A stretch of 31,496 nt of DNA from contig DGSM01000109.1 in NCBI GenBank assembly GCA_002393975.1, positions 1 through 31,496 on the forward strand. Direction: 5' to 3'. This DNA comes from Clostridiales bacterium UBA4362 (lineage in GTDB: Bacteria > Bacillota > Clostridia > TANB77 > CAG-508). Made by a program: the position numbers and the translations under genes. Positions 24,243 through 31,391 of this stretch are shown in pieces. The notes beneath the pieces are model-generated. The model saw only the letters and a program-made list of their open reading frames with translations, was not told the origin of the DNA and did no database searches. Position 1 is the stretch's first letter. Each line of letters starts with the position of its first letter.

Positions 24243-24797
24243 TTATTCTATTGTTTCAATCGCAAGTTTTATGATTTCTTGAGAATAACCTTTTCTAAAT
24301 AAATAGTCAATTAATTTCTTTTCATCCTTAGAATTAATATTTTTCTTAATTAACTTTTTACAAGAATTTAATTCATAATTATCTAATTCTTCTTGATTGT
24401 TTTGGAAATACTCATCTATTAAATCAGATTTTATACCTTTGCTCAATAACTTATTCTTTATCTCATATTTAGATAGAGTTTTTAGAGCTATAAATTCATT
24501 TATAGCTCTTTTAATATAATTAGTATCATCTATGTAGTTATACTTTTTTAAATCTAAAATAATAGATTCTAATGTTTCTTCTGGTATTTCTTTTCCAAAT
24601 TTAGTTTTAATTTCTGCTTCGCTTCTTTTTTTGTAAAGAGCAAACTTTAAAACTCTACTTTTAAATTTATCATATTGTTCTAATTCTTCAATATTGGTAT
24701 CTTCAGAAAAGAAAGGGATAGTATTTTCCGCATCGTCGCTTTTTATTTTGCTATCCTTCTTTAGTTTTTGTAGCATTTCATCATCAACAATCTTCAT
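24243..24797 (-). CDS. recX: Regulatory protein RecX
   Basis: 184 residues. The core (about 45-184) has three-helix RecX repeats, beginning ALYKKRSEAEIKTKFGK and continuing LKKYNYIDDTNYIKRAI and LSKYEIKNKLLSKGI. RecX binds RecA filaments and limits or modulates their activity. The first 45 residues are an acidic extension. The gene follows recA by 33 bases on the same strand, the usual arrangement, and no terminator is seen between them, so co-transcription is likely. The recA operator would then also control recX. Confidence 0.93.
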   Translation of the reverse strand: MKIVDDEMLQKLKKDSKIKSDDAENTIPFFSEDTNIEELEQYDKFKSRVLKFALYKKRSEAEIKTKFGKEIPEETLESIILDLKKYNYIDDTNYIKRAINEFIALKTLSKYEIKNKLLSKGIKSDLIDEYFQNNQEELDNYELNSCKKLIKKNINSKDEKKLIDYLFRKGYSQEIIKLAIETIE

Positions 24798-24830
24798 TAC
24801 TATCTCTTTCTATTATTTCATATTTATAAT

Positions 24831-25949
24831 TTATTTCTTTTTCTTTGTAGTTTCTTTTTCTTCTTCAGCAGCATCTAATTCTTCTTCTGGTTCAATCTCT
24901 TGTTCTTCATCTTCTGGCATTGGATCGTCACTTAAAGATTTATCAAATGCTTCTTTAAAGTTATTTCTAATCTTAGACTCAAGTTCGTCCATAAGTTTTG
25001 AATTATCTTCAAGATATTTTTTAGCATTTTCTCTACCTTGGCCAATTCTTTCACCATTATATGAGAACCAAGCTCCACTTTTTTCTACTAATTCTAGATT
25101 TACTGCTAAATCTAAAATATTACCTGATTTAGAAATACCTTTACCATAAATAATATCAAATTCAGCCTCTCTAAATGGAGGAGCAACTTTATTTTTTACA
25201 ACTTTTACTCTAACATGTGAGCCTTTTACTTCACCATCTTCTTTGATGTTATCAGTTTTTCTAATATCTAATCTAACTGATGAATAGAATTTTAAAGCAC
25301 GTCCACCTGGTGTGGTTTCAGGATTTCCAAACATAATTCCAACTTTTTCTCTTAATTGATTAATGAAAACAATTGTTGCATTTGATTTATTAACAACACC
25401 TGCTAATTTTCTTAATGCTTGTGACATAAGTCTTGCTTGTAGTCCAACATGAGCATCTCCCATATCTCCATCAATTTCAGCTTTTGGAACTAATGCAGCA
25501 ACAGAGTCAACAACAACTATATCAATAGCACCACTTCTAACCAATGCTTCACAAATCTCTAAAGCTTGCTCACCAGTGTCAGGTTGAGAAACAATTAAAT
25601 TGTCAATATCAACACCTAAATGTTTTGAATAAACTGGATCTAATGCATGCTCTGCATCTATAAATGCAGCTTCTCCACCAGCTTTTTGACATTCAGCAAT
25701 CATATGAAGAGCTAATGTAGTTTTTCCTGAAGACTCAGGTCCAAATATTTCTATAATTCTTCCTTTAGGAATACCACCAATTCCTAATGCTATATCTAAA
25801 CTTAAAGCTCCTGTTGGAATAGCTTCAATGTTTAAGGTTTTATATTCACCTAATTTCATTACTGAGCCTTTTCCAAATTCTTTTTCTATTTGGCCCATAG
25901 CAGCTTCAAGTGCTTTTCTCTTTTCTTCGCTAATATTATCCTTAGCCAT
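24831..25949 (-). CDS. recA: Recombinase RecA
   Basis: 372 residues from ATG 25949 (MAKDNISEEK), chosen because GGAGGA lies 7 bases upstream; a longer start at 25964 would translate the ribosome-binding site itself. The Walker A motif GPESSGKT is at 70-77, with VVVDSVAALVPK as Walker B and the L1 and L2 loop regions intact. The tail is acidic, then basic. RecA forms filaments on single-stranded DNA, catalyses strand exchange and triggers LexA self-cleavage. It is preceded by a TTGACA promoter and a LexA-like palindrome at the predicted transcription start, so SOS control is likely. Confidence 0.98.
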   Translation of the reverse strand: MAKDNISEEKRKALEAAMGQIEKEFGKGSVMKLGEYKTLNIEAIPTGALSLDIALGIGGIPKGRIIEIFGPESSGKTTLALHMIAECQKAGGEAAFIDAEHALDPVYSKHLGVDIDNLIVSQPDTGEQALEICEALVRSGAIDIVVVDSVAALVPKAEIDGDMGDAHVGLQARLMSQALRKLAGVVNKSNATIVFINQLREKVGIMFGNPETTPGGRALKFYSSVRLDIRKTDNIKEDGEVKGSHVRVKVVKNKVAPPFREAEFDIIYGKGISKSGNILDLAVNLELVEKSGAWFSYNGERIGQGRENAKKYLEDNSKLMDELESKIRNNFKEAFDKSLSDDPMPEDEEQEIEPEEELDAAEEEKETTKKKK

Positions 25950-25961
25950 AACTTCCTCCTT

Positions 25962-25975
25962 CAAACGTATGTTTG
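25962..25975 (-). promoter_or_regulatory. LexA (SOS)-like operator of recA
   Basis: CAAACGTATGTTTG on the plus strand, with 5-bp inverted arms and a 4-base centre. It matches the Gram-positive SOS box form CGAAC-n4-GTTCG with A/T substitutions. It overlaps the expected transcription start, 6 bases after the -10 box, which is a classic repressor position. Confidence 0.65.
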
Positions 25976-25980
25976 TCTAA

Positions 25981-26009
25981 AATATATATTAACCTAAAAT
26001 GTTTGTCAA
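25981..26009 (-). promoter_or_regulatory. Promoter of recA
   Basis: Minus-strand TTGACA (26004-26009), 17-base spacer, TATATT (25981-25986). Confidence 0.8.
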
Positions 26010-26028
26010 TAGTTTTAGCAAACATTTT
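25996..26028. repeat. 10-bp inverted repeat over the recA -35 box
   Basis: AAAATGTTTG (25996-26005) and CAAACATTTT (26019-26028), perfect arms with 13 bases between. The -35 box straddles the inner end of one arm. It shares the GTTTG/CAAAC half-sites of the operator at 25962-25975, so it may be a second protein-binding site. Confidence 0.45.
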
Positions 26029-26077
26029 TTCGCTTTTGTAATATTTATGACTTGTCTTTTGCTTGTAATCCTTATAA

Positions 26078-27622
26078 TTACTGTTGTCTATACCATTTAT
26101 CAAAATTGTTATAAATATTAAAACTTGTGCATTGGAACTCTCCACCAACATTTGCATTCAATATCAAAGTTCCCTTATCTCTATATAAACCAATATAAGG
26201 TACATCAATATTTGATTGTTTTATAATATCTTGATATTTGTCTAAATAACCAATATTGCTTATTAATTCTGAATTATTATAATTTGCTAAATTTCCTTCA
26301 CCATAAAAATAATTAAGGTTAGGATTAATTGAATCTTGTACTCCTGTAAATAGCATTTGATAGTTTTTATTATTAACAATACTTAAATAATTATCATAAC
26401 TAACTAATGATAGTCTAACATTTATTCCTATATATGAAAGCTGAGTTCTAATATTATTCGCACTATCTATTCTCCCTTGGTCATTATTTGGTACAGTCAT
26501 TGTTATAGTCAAAAGAACTCCATCTTTTACCCAACCAGATCCAGAATCTACCCAACCGCCTTGAGTTAACTCTGATCTTGCTTGATCTTGACTAAAATAA
26601 GTTTTATTCTCATCAGAATTTAAATAAGAACCATAATCCATAGGATTATCTGATACAACTCTATTATTTCCATATACACTAGATACTAAAGATTCTTTAT
26701 TAATCGCAAAAGCAATTGCCCTTCTTACATGAACATCAGATAGTATACTATCATTACAATTTAAGCTAAGAAAGTCAAAGTTTCTACCAATATACTCTTT
26801 TCTGCTATAACCCATTGTTCCAACATAGTCTGCATAGTTGCCCATTTTTGTGCTAATGATATCAATGTTACCTAATTTAAAAGCATTATACATTTCACCA
26901 ATAGCAGAATATCTATGAATAGTTATTGTTGAAGTTCTTGGCTTATTAGTTTTCAATTTGTGCCATTTGTCATTAATAATTAAAAATATATTATCATTAT
27001 CTATACTTGCAATTTTATACATTCCAGTTCCAATAGGAATTTTACTTGAAGTATTAAAATCTTCACCTTCATAATAGCTACTACTCATAATAGGAAAAGA
27101 TAAATTATATTCAAAAAAGTCTACTCGATATTTTAAATGAATTATGCAAGTATCATCTCCTGTAATATCAACAGATTCAACTGCAGCAACATTGTTACTA
27201 TAAACGCAATTTCTTTCTTTTAATCTTTCTATAGTAAATTTAACATCTTCTGGCTTTAAATTGCTTCCATTTTGCCATTTGATATCTTTATCAATTTTTA
27301 CTTCATATTTAGTATCATCTATTCTATTAACATCTTTTGCTAAGCAAAGAGTAACATGATAATCAGGTGTAATATTAACTAATGGTTCAAAGATCAATTT
27401 ATCATAATTAATTATATCTCTATTTCTTGTAAGAAAAGGATTCATAGTATCATAATTAGTAATTCCAAGCTTCATGTTCTCAACAACAGCCAAGTTGTCA
27501 ATTAAGCTATTAGGATCTTCATCTGACTTTTGTGCTCTATCATTAATAAAATATGCAGCCAAAGCTATTATTAACGCTACCACTAATATGAAAATAATAG
27601 TAATAATTCGATTAGATTTCAT
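26078..27622 (-). CDS. Peptide/nickel-type ABC transporter substrate-binding protein, membrane-anchored
   Basis: 514 residues from ATG 27622 (GGAG 7 bases upstream), preferred to a TTG two codons earlier. Features of solute-binding family 5 are present: the opening LGITNYDTMNPFLT, a LIFEPLVN strand, PEDVKFTIERL, GTGMYKI and the DVHRRAIAFAINKESL-type helix with its A-F-A-I-N-K-E core. The N-terminus is an uncleaved-looking helix (about 6-26) with no lipobox Cys, so the protein is probably held in the membrane by that helix. It likely binds peptides or similar ligands for an importer, but no permease or ATPase genes adjoin it. It sits between ymdB and recA. Confidence 0.88.
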   Translation of the reverse strand: MKSNRIITIIFILVVALIIALAAYFINDRAQKSDEDPNSLIDNLAVVENMKLGITNYDTMNPFLTRNRDIINYDKLIFEPLVNITPDYHVTLCLAKDVNRIDDTKYEVKIDKDIKWQNGSNLKPEDVKFTIERLKERNCVYSNNVAAVESVDITGDDTCIIHLKYRVDFFEYNLSFPIMSSSYYEGEDFNTSSKIPIGTGMYKIASIDNDNIFLIINDKWHKLKTNKPRTSTITIHRYSAIGEMYNAFKLGNIDIISTKMGNYADYVGTMGYSRKEYIGRNFDFLSLNCNDSILSDVHVRRAIAFAINKESLVSSVYGNNRVVSDNPMDYGSYLNSDENKTYFSQDQARSELTQGGWVDSGSGWVKDGVLLTITMTVPNNDQGRIDSANNIRTQLSYIGINVRLSLVSYDNYLSIVNNKNYQMLFTGVQDSINPNLNYFYGEGNLANYNNSELISNIGYLDKYQDIIKQSNIDVPYIGLYRDKGTLILNANVGGEFQCTSFNIYNNFDKWYRQQ

Positions 27623-27690
27623 TAACAATCTCCATTATATATTCTATTTCTTAAATATAAAGAAATATTTATCTTTAATTAGTAAATCGT

Positions 27691-27704
27691 TCGACAATTG
27701 TCGA
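27691..27704. repeat. 14-bp perfect palindrome in the ymdB-SBP spacer
   Basis: TCGACAATTGTCGA is identical on both strands, lies 7 bases after the ymdB stop and about 70 bases upstream of the binding-protein start. It has no loop or T tract, so it is not a terminator. An operator is plausible. Confidence 0.5.
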
Positions 27705-27710
27705 CATGTT

Positions 27711-28484
27711 TTAAAGCATAATTCTGTGAATATCAATTGCTTTTTTATTATCATCTATTTCAAAAACAATCCCATTCAAAAGGCATTCGCCAGATGCTAC
27801 TTTATATCTTTCAGGAAGCGAAGTTACAAATCTTTTAAGAGATGCTTCAACGTCCATTCCAATGACTGAGTTTTTAGGGCCTGTCATTCCTAAATCGGTA
27901 ATGTAACACATGCCTTTTTCTGTTATTTGTTCATCTGCTGTTTGGACATGGGTATGTGTTCCAAACACACAATTAGCTCTACCATCTACATAGTTTTTAA
28001 ATGCAATTTTCTCTGCAGTAGCTTCTGCATGAAAGTCAACTATAATTAAATCAACATTTTCTTTTATTTCTTCATATATTTTATCAAAACATTGAAATGG
28101 ATTATCAGAAAGAACTCCCATATCAGTTCTACCAATAAAATTCATTATGCATATTCTTTTTCCATTTTTATTTTTAATAATATAACCTTTTCCAGGTAAA
28201 CCTTTAGAATAATTAGCTGGTCTAATGATATTTGAATCATCATTGTCAATAAAAGAAAAAATATCTTTCTTAGCCCATGTATGATTTCCCATTGTCATTA
28301 CATCAATATTTAACTTTTTTAGTTCTGAATAGTCCTTGAAATTTAAACCCATTCCATCTGAGCAATTCTCTGCATTAACAATTGTAAAATCTATATTCTC
28401 TTTTTCTTGTATACTAGTTATATTAGAACTTAGCTTGTCTAAACCTGCATGTGATACTAAATCGCCAATTGCTAAAAATCTCAT
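27711..28484 (-). CDS. ymdB: TIGR00282 metallophosphoesterase (YmdB-type)
   Basis: 257 residues. Metal-binding motifs of the family are all visible: GDLV near D8, NAENCSDG, MGNHTW, DFHAEATAEK and GTHTHVQTAD. YmdB hydrolyses 2',3'-cyclic nucleotides and phosphodiesters and influences biofilm formation and RNase Y-linked RNA control in B. subtilis, where it follows rny. Here it is on the same strand but 12 kb away. GAGAGGA precedes ATG 28484. On the minus strand a plausible TTGTGC-17-TAATAT promoter lies upstream. Confidence 0.93.
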   Translation of the reverse strand: MRFLAIGDLVSHAGLDKLSSNITSIQEKENIDFTIVNAENCSDGMGLNFKDYSELKKLNIDVMTMGNHTWAKKDIFSFIDNDDSNIIRPANYSKGLPGKGYIIKNKNGKRICIMNFIGRTDMGVLSDNPFQCFDKIYEEIKENVDLIIVDFHAEATAEKIAFKNYVDGRANCVFGTHTHVQTADEQITEKGMCYITDLGMTGPKNSVIGMDVEASLKRFVTSLPERYKVASGECLLNGIVFEIDDNKKAIDIHRIML

Positions 28485-28526
28485 ATTTATATTCCTCTCT
28501 AAATATTATGTCTTAATTTATACACA

Positions 28527-28555
28527 ACATATATTATCATTATTTTGCTTTATGC
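28527..28555 (-). promoter_or_regulatory. Possible promoter of ymdB
   Basis: Minus-strand TTGTGC and TAATAT separated by 17 bases, about 45-70 bases before ATG 28484. Two related sequences, ATACACAACAT and ATGCACAACAT, occur about 30 bases apart here. Position is approximate. Confidence 0.4.
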
Positions 28556-28569
28556 ACAACATTTATAGT

Positions 28570-29217
28570 CTATTTATGCCTATTAATAATCTTTATCAAA
28601 ATATCGGATATAATGCCAATTGAAAAGATTATTAGAAGAAATTGTGGCATCATTATTAAGGACATTATAGTGAAAAATAAAGTCATTAATATTATTAATT
28701 TTCCATAAAAGTTCTTTGATTTATTTTTAAATAATAAATAAAAACTAGTTTTATAACAACTATAAACAAGTCTAAATCCAGAAAGTATTAGACTTCCAAA
28801 ATATAAATCTAATAAAACTTCTTCTCGTGATGAAAATAAATCATACTTTAAAATAAATCTTTGTCTCCAAGACAATAATTTTAATAGTTCTATATCATCA
28901 AATGAATAAACTTTATATTTTGATTTTACTTCATCACAATAAAAAAACTTACATGTCAAATTAGATGTTTTACACCCTTTTGGTGATTGATATCTACAAG
29001 TACGACAGCAACCATTAGTTTCATCTGATTTGCTTTTTTGTTGAACTATGCATTTATTGCATTTAAAGCCACATATATTTTCACCTTTATGCAAATCATC
29101 TATTATTGAACATGAAGTATCATATATATAAACTAATCTATTATATCTTCCTTTTATAGATTTAGCCTTTTCTATTTGATTTATTTTATTAATGTCTTCA
29201 CTTACTCTCTTTTTCAT
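28570..29217 (-). CDS. Cysteine-rich protein with two C-terminal membrane helices
   Basis: 215 residues. A cluster of 12 Cys between about 49 and 93 includes CGFKCNKC, NGCC, CRTC and a TCKFFYC end. Such spacing fits zinc or iron-sulfur binding. Two hydrophobic helices lie at about 171-190 and 192-209. The Cys pattern and the residues after it match those of the 289-residue protein at 29906-30775 (KCIxQ, then NGCC, then C-x2-F-x-C, then a FIL helix), so they are paralogues. I do not recognise a named family. A TATAAT box ends 6 bases before the start codon and no ribosome-binding site is visible, so the mRNA may be leaderless. Confidence 0.7.
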   Translation of the reverse strand: MKKRVSEDINKINQIEKAKSIKGRYNRLVYIYDTSCSIIDDLHKGENICGFKCNKCIVQQKSKSDETNGCCRTCRYQSPKGCKTSNLTCKFFYCDEVKSKYKVYSFDDIELLKLLSWRQRFILKYDLFSSREEVLLDLYFGSLILSGFRLVYSCYKTSFYLLFKNKSKNFYGKLIILMTLFFTIMSLIMMPQFLLIIFSIGIISDILIKIINRHK

Positions 29218-29223
29218 GTCAAC

Positions 29224-29229
29224 ATTATA
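29224..29229 (-). promoter_or_regulatory. -10 box at the start of the cysteine-rich gene
   Basis: TATAAT on the minus strand, ending 6 bases before ATG 29217, so the transcript would begin at or next to the A of ATG. The -35 region overlaps the upstream terminator tail and is weak. Confidence 0.45.
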
Positions 29230-29243
29230 ATCTATTTTTAAAC

Positions 29244-29279
29244 AAAAAAATAGTAAAGATTTTAATCTCTTTACTATTT
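29244..29279 (-). terminator. Rho-independent terminator of the DUF5684-like gene
   Basis: Perfect 12-bp stem (AAATAGTAAAGA with TCTTTACTATTT), 8-base loop, then a run of seven T on the minus strand. It lies 24 bases after the stop at 29304. Confidence 0.9.
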
Positions 29280-29303
29280 CTTATAAATAATTTCATTATT
29301 ATA

Positions 29304-29822
29304 TTATTGCATTGGTTGTTGTGGTGGTTGTTGAGGTCCTTGTGGTTGAGCAGGTTGTACTCTAACAGAAGGATCATATTGTGCTTTACCAAATCCTAAA
29401 ATCAAATAGAAGATAGTAGGTAACAATATTAATCCAGCGATAGTTCCGCCACCTTTGCCAAATGCTTTAGCAAGGTATATAGCCATAATGATCGCATATA
29501 CAGGTGCTACGAATATTGCTAACAAAACAAAAGCAGGATTTAATCCAACAATTTGTAATAAAACAATATCTGCATAGATTGGAATAATTGATTTCCATCC
29601 AGCTTCACCAGCCTTACTGAAGATTTTCCATCTTGCAATTATTAATAGCACTACTAATACAAAGCCTACAAACAATATTAATCCAATGCTTCCTAGAGCA
29701 GCAGCTATTAATCCAGTTTCAGCTGCTGAGCTTGAACTAGAATAAGTTGAGCTAGAATATGTTGATCTTGGATATGATGAATAGCTAGAATATGTTGAAT
29801 ATGCTTGTAATAATGATAACAT
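29304..29822 (-). CDS. DUF5684-like small membrane protein
   Basis: 172 residues. The N-terminus (8-33) is a Ser/Tyr/Thr-rich stretch (SSYSSYPRSTYSSS). Then come a membrane helix (about 37-63) with RWKIFSKAGEAGWKSIIPIYADIVLLQIVG after it, two further hydrophobic stretches (about 94-118 and 127-143) with AKAFGKGGG between, and a Pro/Gln-rich tail. The WKxFxKAGxxGWxxIIPIY pattern and the terminal FYxxLGFGxAxYD are those of DUF5684, whose function is unknown. A perfect TTGACA-17-TATAAT promoter and GGGGAGG suggest high expression. A second copy begins beyond the right edge. Confidence 0.8.
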   Translation of the reverse strand: MLSLLQAYSTYSSYSSYPRSTYSSSTYSSSSSAAETGLIAAALGSIGLILFVGFVLVVLLIIARWKIFSKAGEAGWKSIIPIYADIVLLQIVGLNPAFVLLAIFVAPVYAIIMAIYLAKAFGKGGGTIAGLILLPTIFYLILGFGKAQYDPSVRVQPAQPQGPQQPPQQPMQ

Positions 29823-29854
29823 AATTATCCTCCCCTTTCATATTTTATAAATTA

Positions 29855-29883
29855 ATTATAGACATCACATAAATGTTTGTCAA
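29855..29883 (-). promoter_or_regulatory. Consensus promoter of the DUF5684-like gene
   Basis: Minus-strand TTGACA (29878-29883), exactly 17 bases, TATAAT (29855-29860). It matches consensus at all 12 positions. The -35 and following 7 bases (TTGACAAACATTT) are identical to those of the recA promoter. Confidence 0.9.
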
Positions 29884-29905
29884 TAAATAATTTTTTACAA
29901 ATTAA

Positions 29906-30775
29906 TTATTTTTCTTCTTTTAGAATTGCTTTAATAACTTCATTCTTTGTTTTATAAAAGTCATAAACCATATGTTTTATTTGATATTTATTCAAAAATA
30001 CCTCAAATAATAAAAATTCTCTTCCATAGTAAGTTACATTCATTTTAGAAAGATATGGACAAGAAAACAATCTACATGCCATACAATTAGCTGCACAAAA
30101 TTCTTTATTAAAATGCTTGCATTTACTAAATTCTCTATAGCAACATCCATTTTTTAAATGCCAAGGATACATTCTTATATGTCTTTGTGCTATACATTTG
30201 TCATCTATAAAGTCGCAATAATTATTGCCAATGAAATCTTGTTTTAAATAATCATAAACATAATCATACAATTTAGAATATCTTTTTTCTTTAGAAGAAA
30301 TAGTTTTTAAAATTAATGCTTTCGTAATTTGATCAGCTTTAAAAATTGATTCTTCATTTATTTCTTTTGCATAAAAATAAAGATTATCATTTACATCTAA
30401 ATCTTTTATAAAATCAACTATATTAATCATACTATCTGGGAAATCACTAATAGGTTTATAGTTATTATAAATAATTTTTTTACAAAAGCCATTTGGATCT
30501 GATTTCATTTCTTCAATAGAAGCTTTTTCTAGCAACTCAATTAATCTATCTAAAGATATTCTCATTACTGTATATAAATATGGGTCTGCCCATATTTCAT
30601 CAAGATTAATCATTTTAGTATTTAATTTTTTTGTTGATATATTATAAATGTTATCTTTAATTTGTTTTTCTATTGCATCTTCTCTTTTCTCAAAAGCTTT
30701 TACCACATTTAAAATAAATCTTGAGTAATCTGAATTAATGCTATTTAAAAAATCGATTTTATCTTTTGAAATCAT
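29906..30775 (-). CDS. Cysteine-rich protein, paralogue of the 28570-29217 product
   Basis: 289 residues, no membrane helix. The first 190 residues are helical and charged. The C-terminal region has KCIAQR, NGCC, KC, then FCAANCMACRLFSC, followed by YYGREFLLFEVFL. This aligns with the Cys cluster of the protein at 28570-29217. The Cys pattern could bind zinc or an iron-sulfur cluster. The start overlaps the stop of the upstream gene (ATGA), giving translational coupling, and CGGAGAA lies upstream. No family name can be given. Neighbouring genes encode an anchored protein and a DUF5684 membrane protein, so a membrane-associated role is possible. Confidence 0.7.
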   Translation of the reverse strand: MISKDKIDFLNSINSDYSRFILNVVKAFEKREDAIEKQIKDNIYNISTKKLNTKMINLDEIWADPYLYTVMRISLDRLIELLEKASIEEMKSDPNGFCKKIIYNNYKPISDFPDSMINIVDFIKDLDVNDNLYFYAKEINEESIFKADQITKALILKTISSKEKRYSKLYDYVYDYLKQDFIGNNYCDFIDDKCIAQRHIRMYPWHLKNGCCYREFSKCKHFNKEFCAANCMACRLFSCPYLSKMNVTYYGREFLLFEVFLNKYQIKHMVYDFYKTKNEVIKAILKEEK

Positions 30776-31329
30776 GAATAATTCTCCGTTACCTTATACT
30801 CTATAGTGTTTAAAAGATTTTCGTATATTCCAAAGGTTGTCTCGTAATCTGATATGTCAAAACCATTTTTACCTTTAATAATTGTATTTAAAACAATGTA
30901 ACTAATAAATGATTCATCATTAGTTTCGTTTGCATTTATAACATTTAGAATGACTTTTAAACTGCCATAGTACGAGTAAGCATAACCTGTCATTCCATTA
31001 TTAAGAGTAAATTCTTTATAAAACAATAAGTTTTGATCACTACTATAACTATTTTTAATCCCATCATAGTCTTCTTTTCTTTGAGTAATAGTTTCAAAAT
31101 AAAAATCTATTGAAGACATATTATTTCCTAGAATATACTCATTATCATGGTTAAGATTTTCACAGCCATTTTTGTATTTTATTGTAATCTCATAATCGTA
31201 ATCGAATTTTTTGCATTCACCTTTAATAGTATATTTCTTATACGAGTTTTTCACTACAACTAAAGATACTAATATTAAAATTAAAATTAGGACTAATAAA
31301 AATAATCCCTTATATGGTAACTTTTTCAT
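30772..31329 (-). CDS. Membrane-anchored or secreted protein, unknown function
   Basis: 185 residues. An N-terminal hydrophobic helix (about 8-26) with a KK start may be an anchor or signal peptide; there is no lipobox. The rest is a mixed alpha/beta domain with many Tyr and Asn (YKNGCENLNHDNEYILG, MTGYAYSYYGSLKVILNVI) and two Cys (39 and 56) that could pair outside the cell. No catalytic motif. The gene ends in the start of the cysteine-rich gene (ATGA overlap), so the two are an operon. No clear ribosome-binding site is seen before ATG 31329. Confidence 0.65.
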   Translation of the reverse strand: MKKLPYKGLFLLVLILILILVSLVVVKNSYKKYTIKGECKKFDYDYEITIKYKNGCENLNHDNEYILGNNMSSIDFYFETITQRKEDYDGIKNSYSSDQNLLFYKEFTLNNGMTGYAYSYYGSLKVILNVINANETNDESFISYIVLNTIIKGKNGFDISDYETTFGIYENLLNTIEYKVTENYS

Positions 31330-31356
31330 ATCGCTATTCTAACACACAATAGACAA

Positions 31357-31378
31357 AATAAAAAGGCCTTTCGGCCTT
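31357..31378 (-). terminator. Rho-independent terminator of the right-edge gene
   Basis: A short GC-rich stem (AAGGCC and GGCCTT, loop of 4) with a TTTTTATTTT tail on the minus strand, 14 bases after the stop at 31392. Confidence 0.85.
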
Positions 31379-31391
31379 ATTATTATTTTTA

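Noticed and set aside
24694..25149. Ser-rich open frame on the plus strand across recA and recX
   Set aside because: An antisense shadow of the acidic recA tail, with no start signal.
25942..26157. Small minus-strand frame over the recA promoter
   Set aside because: It overlaps the end of the binding-protein gene and the recA control region, and its product has no recognisable features.
27691..27704. dif site for the Xer recombinases
   Set aside because: It is only 14 bp with perfect symmetry and no 6-base centre between 11-base arms, unlike known dif sites.
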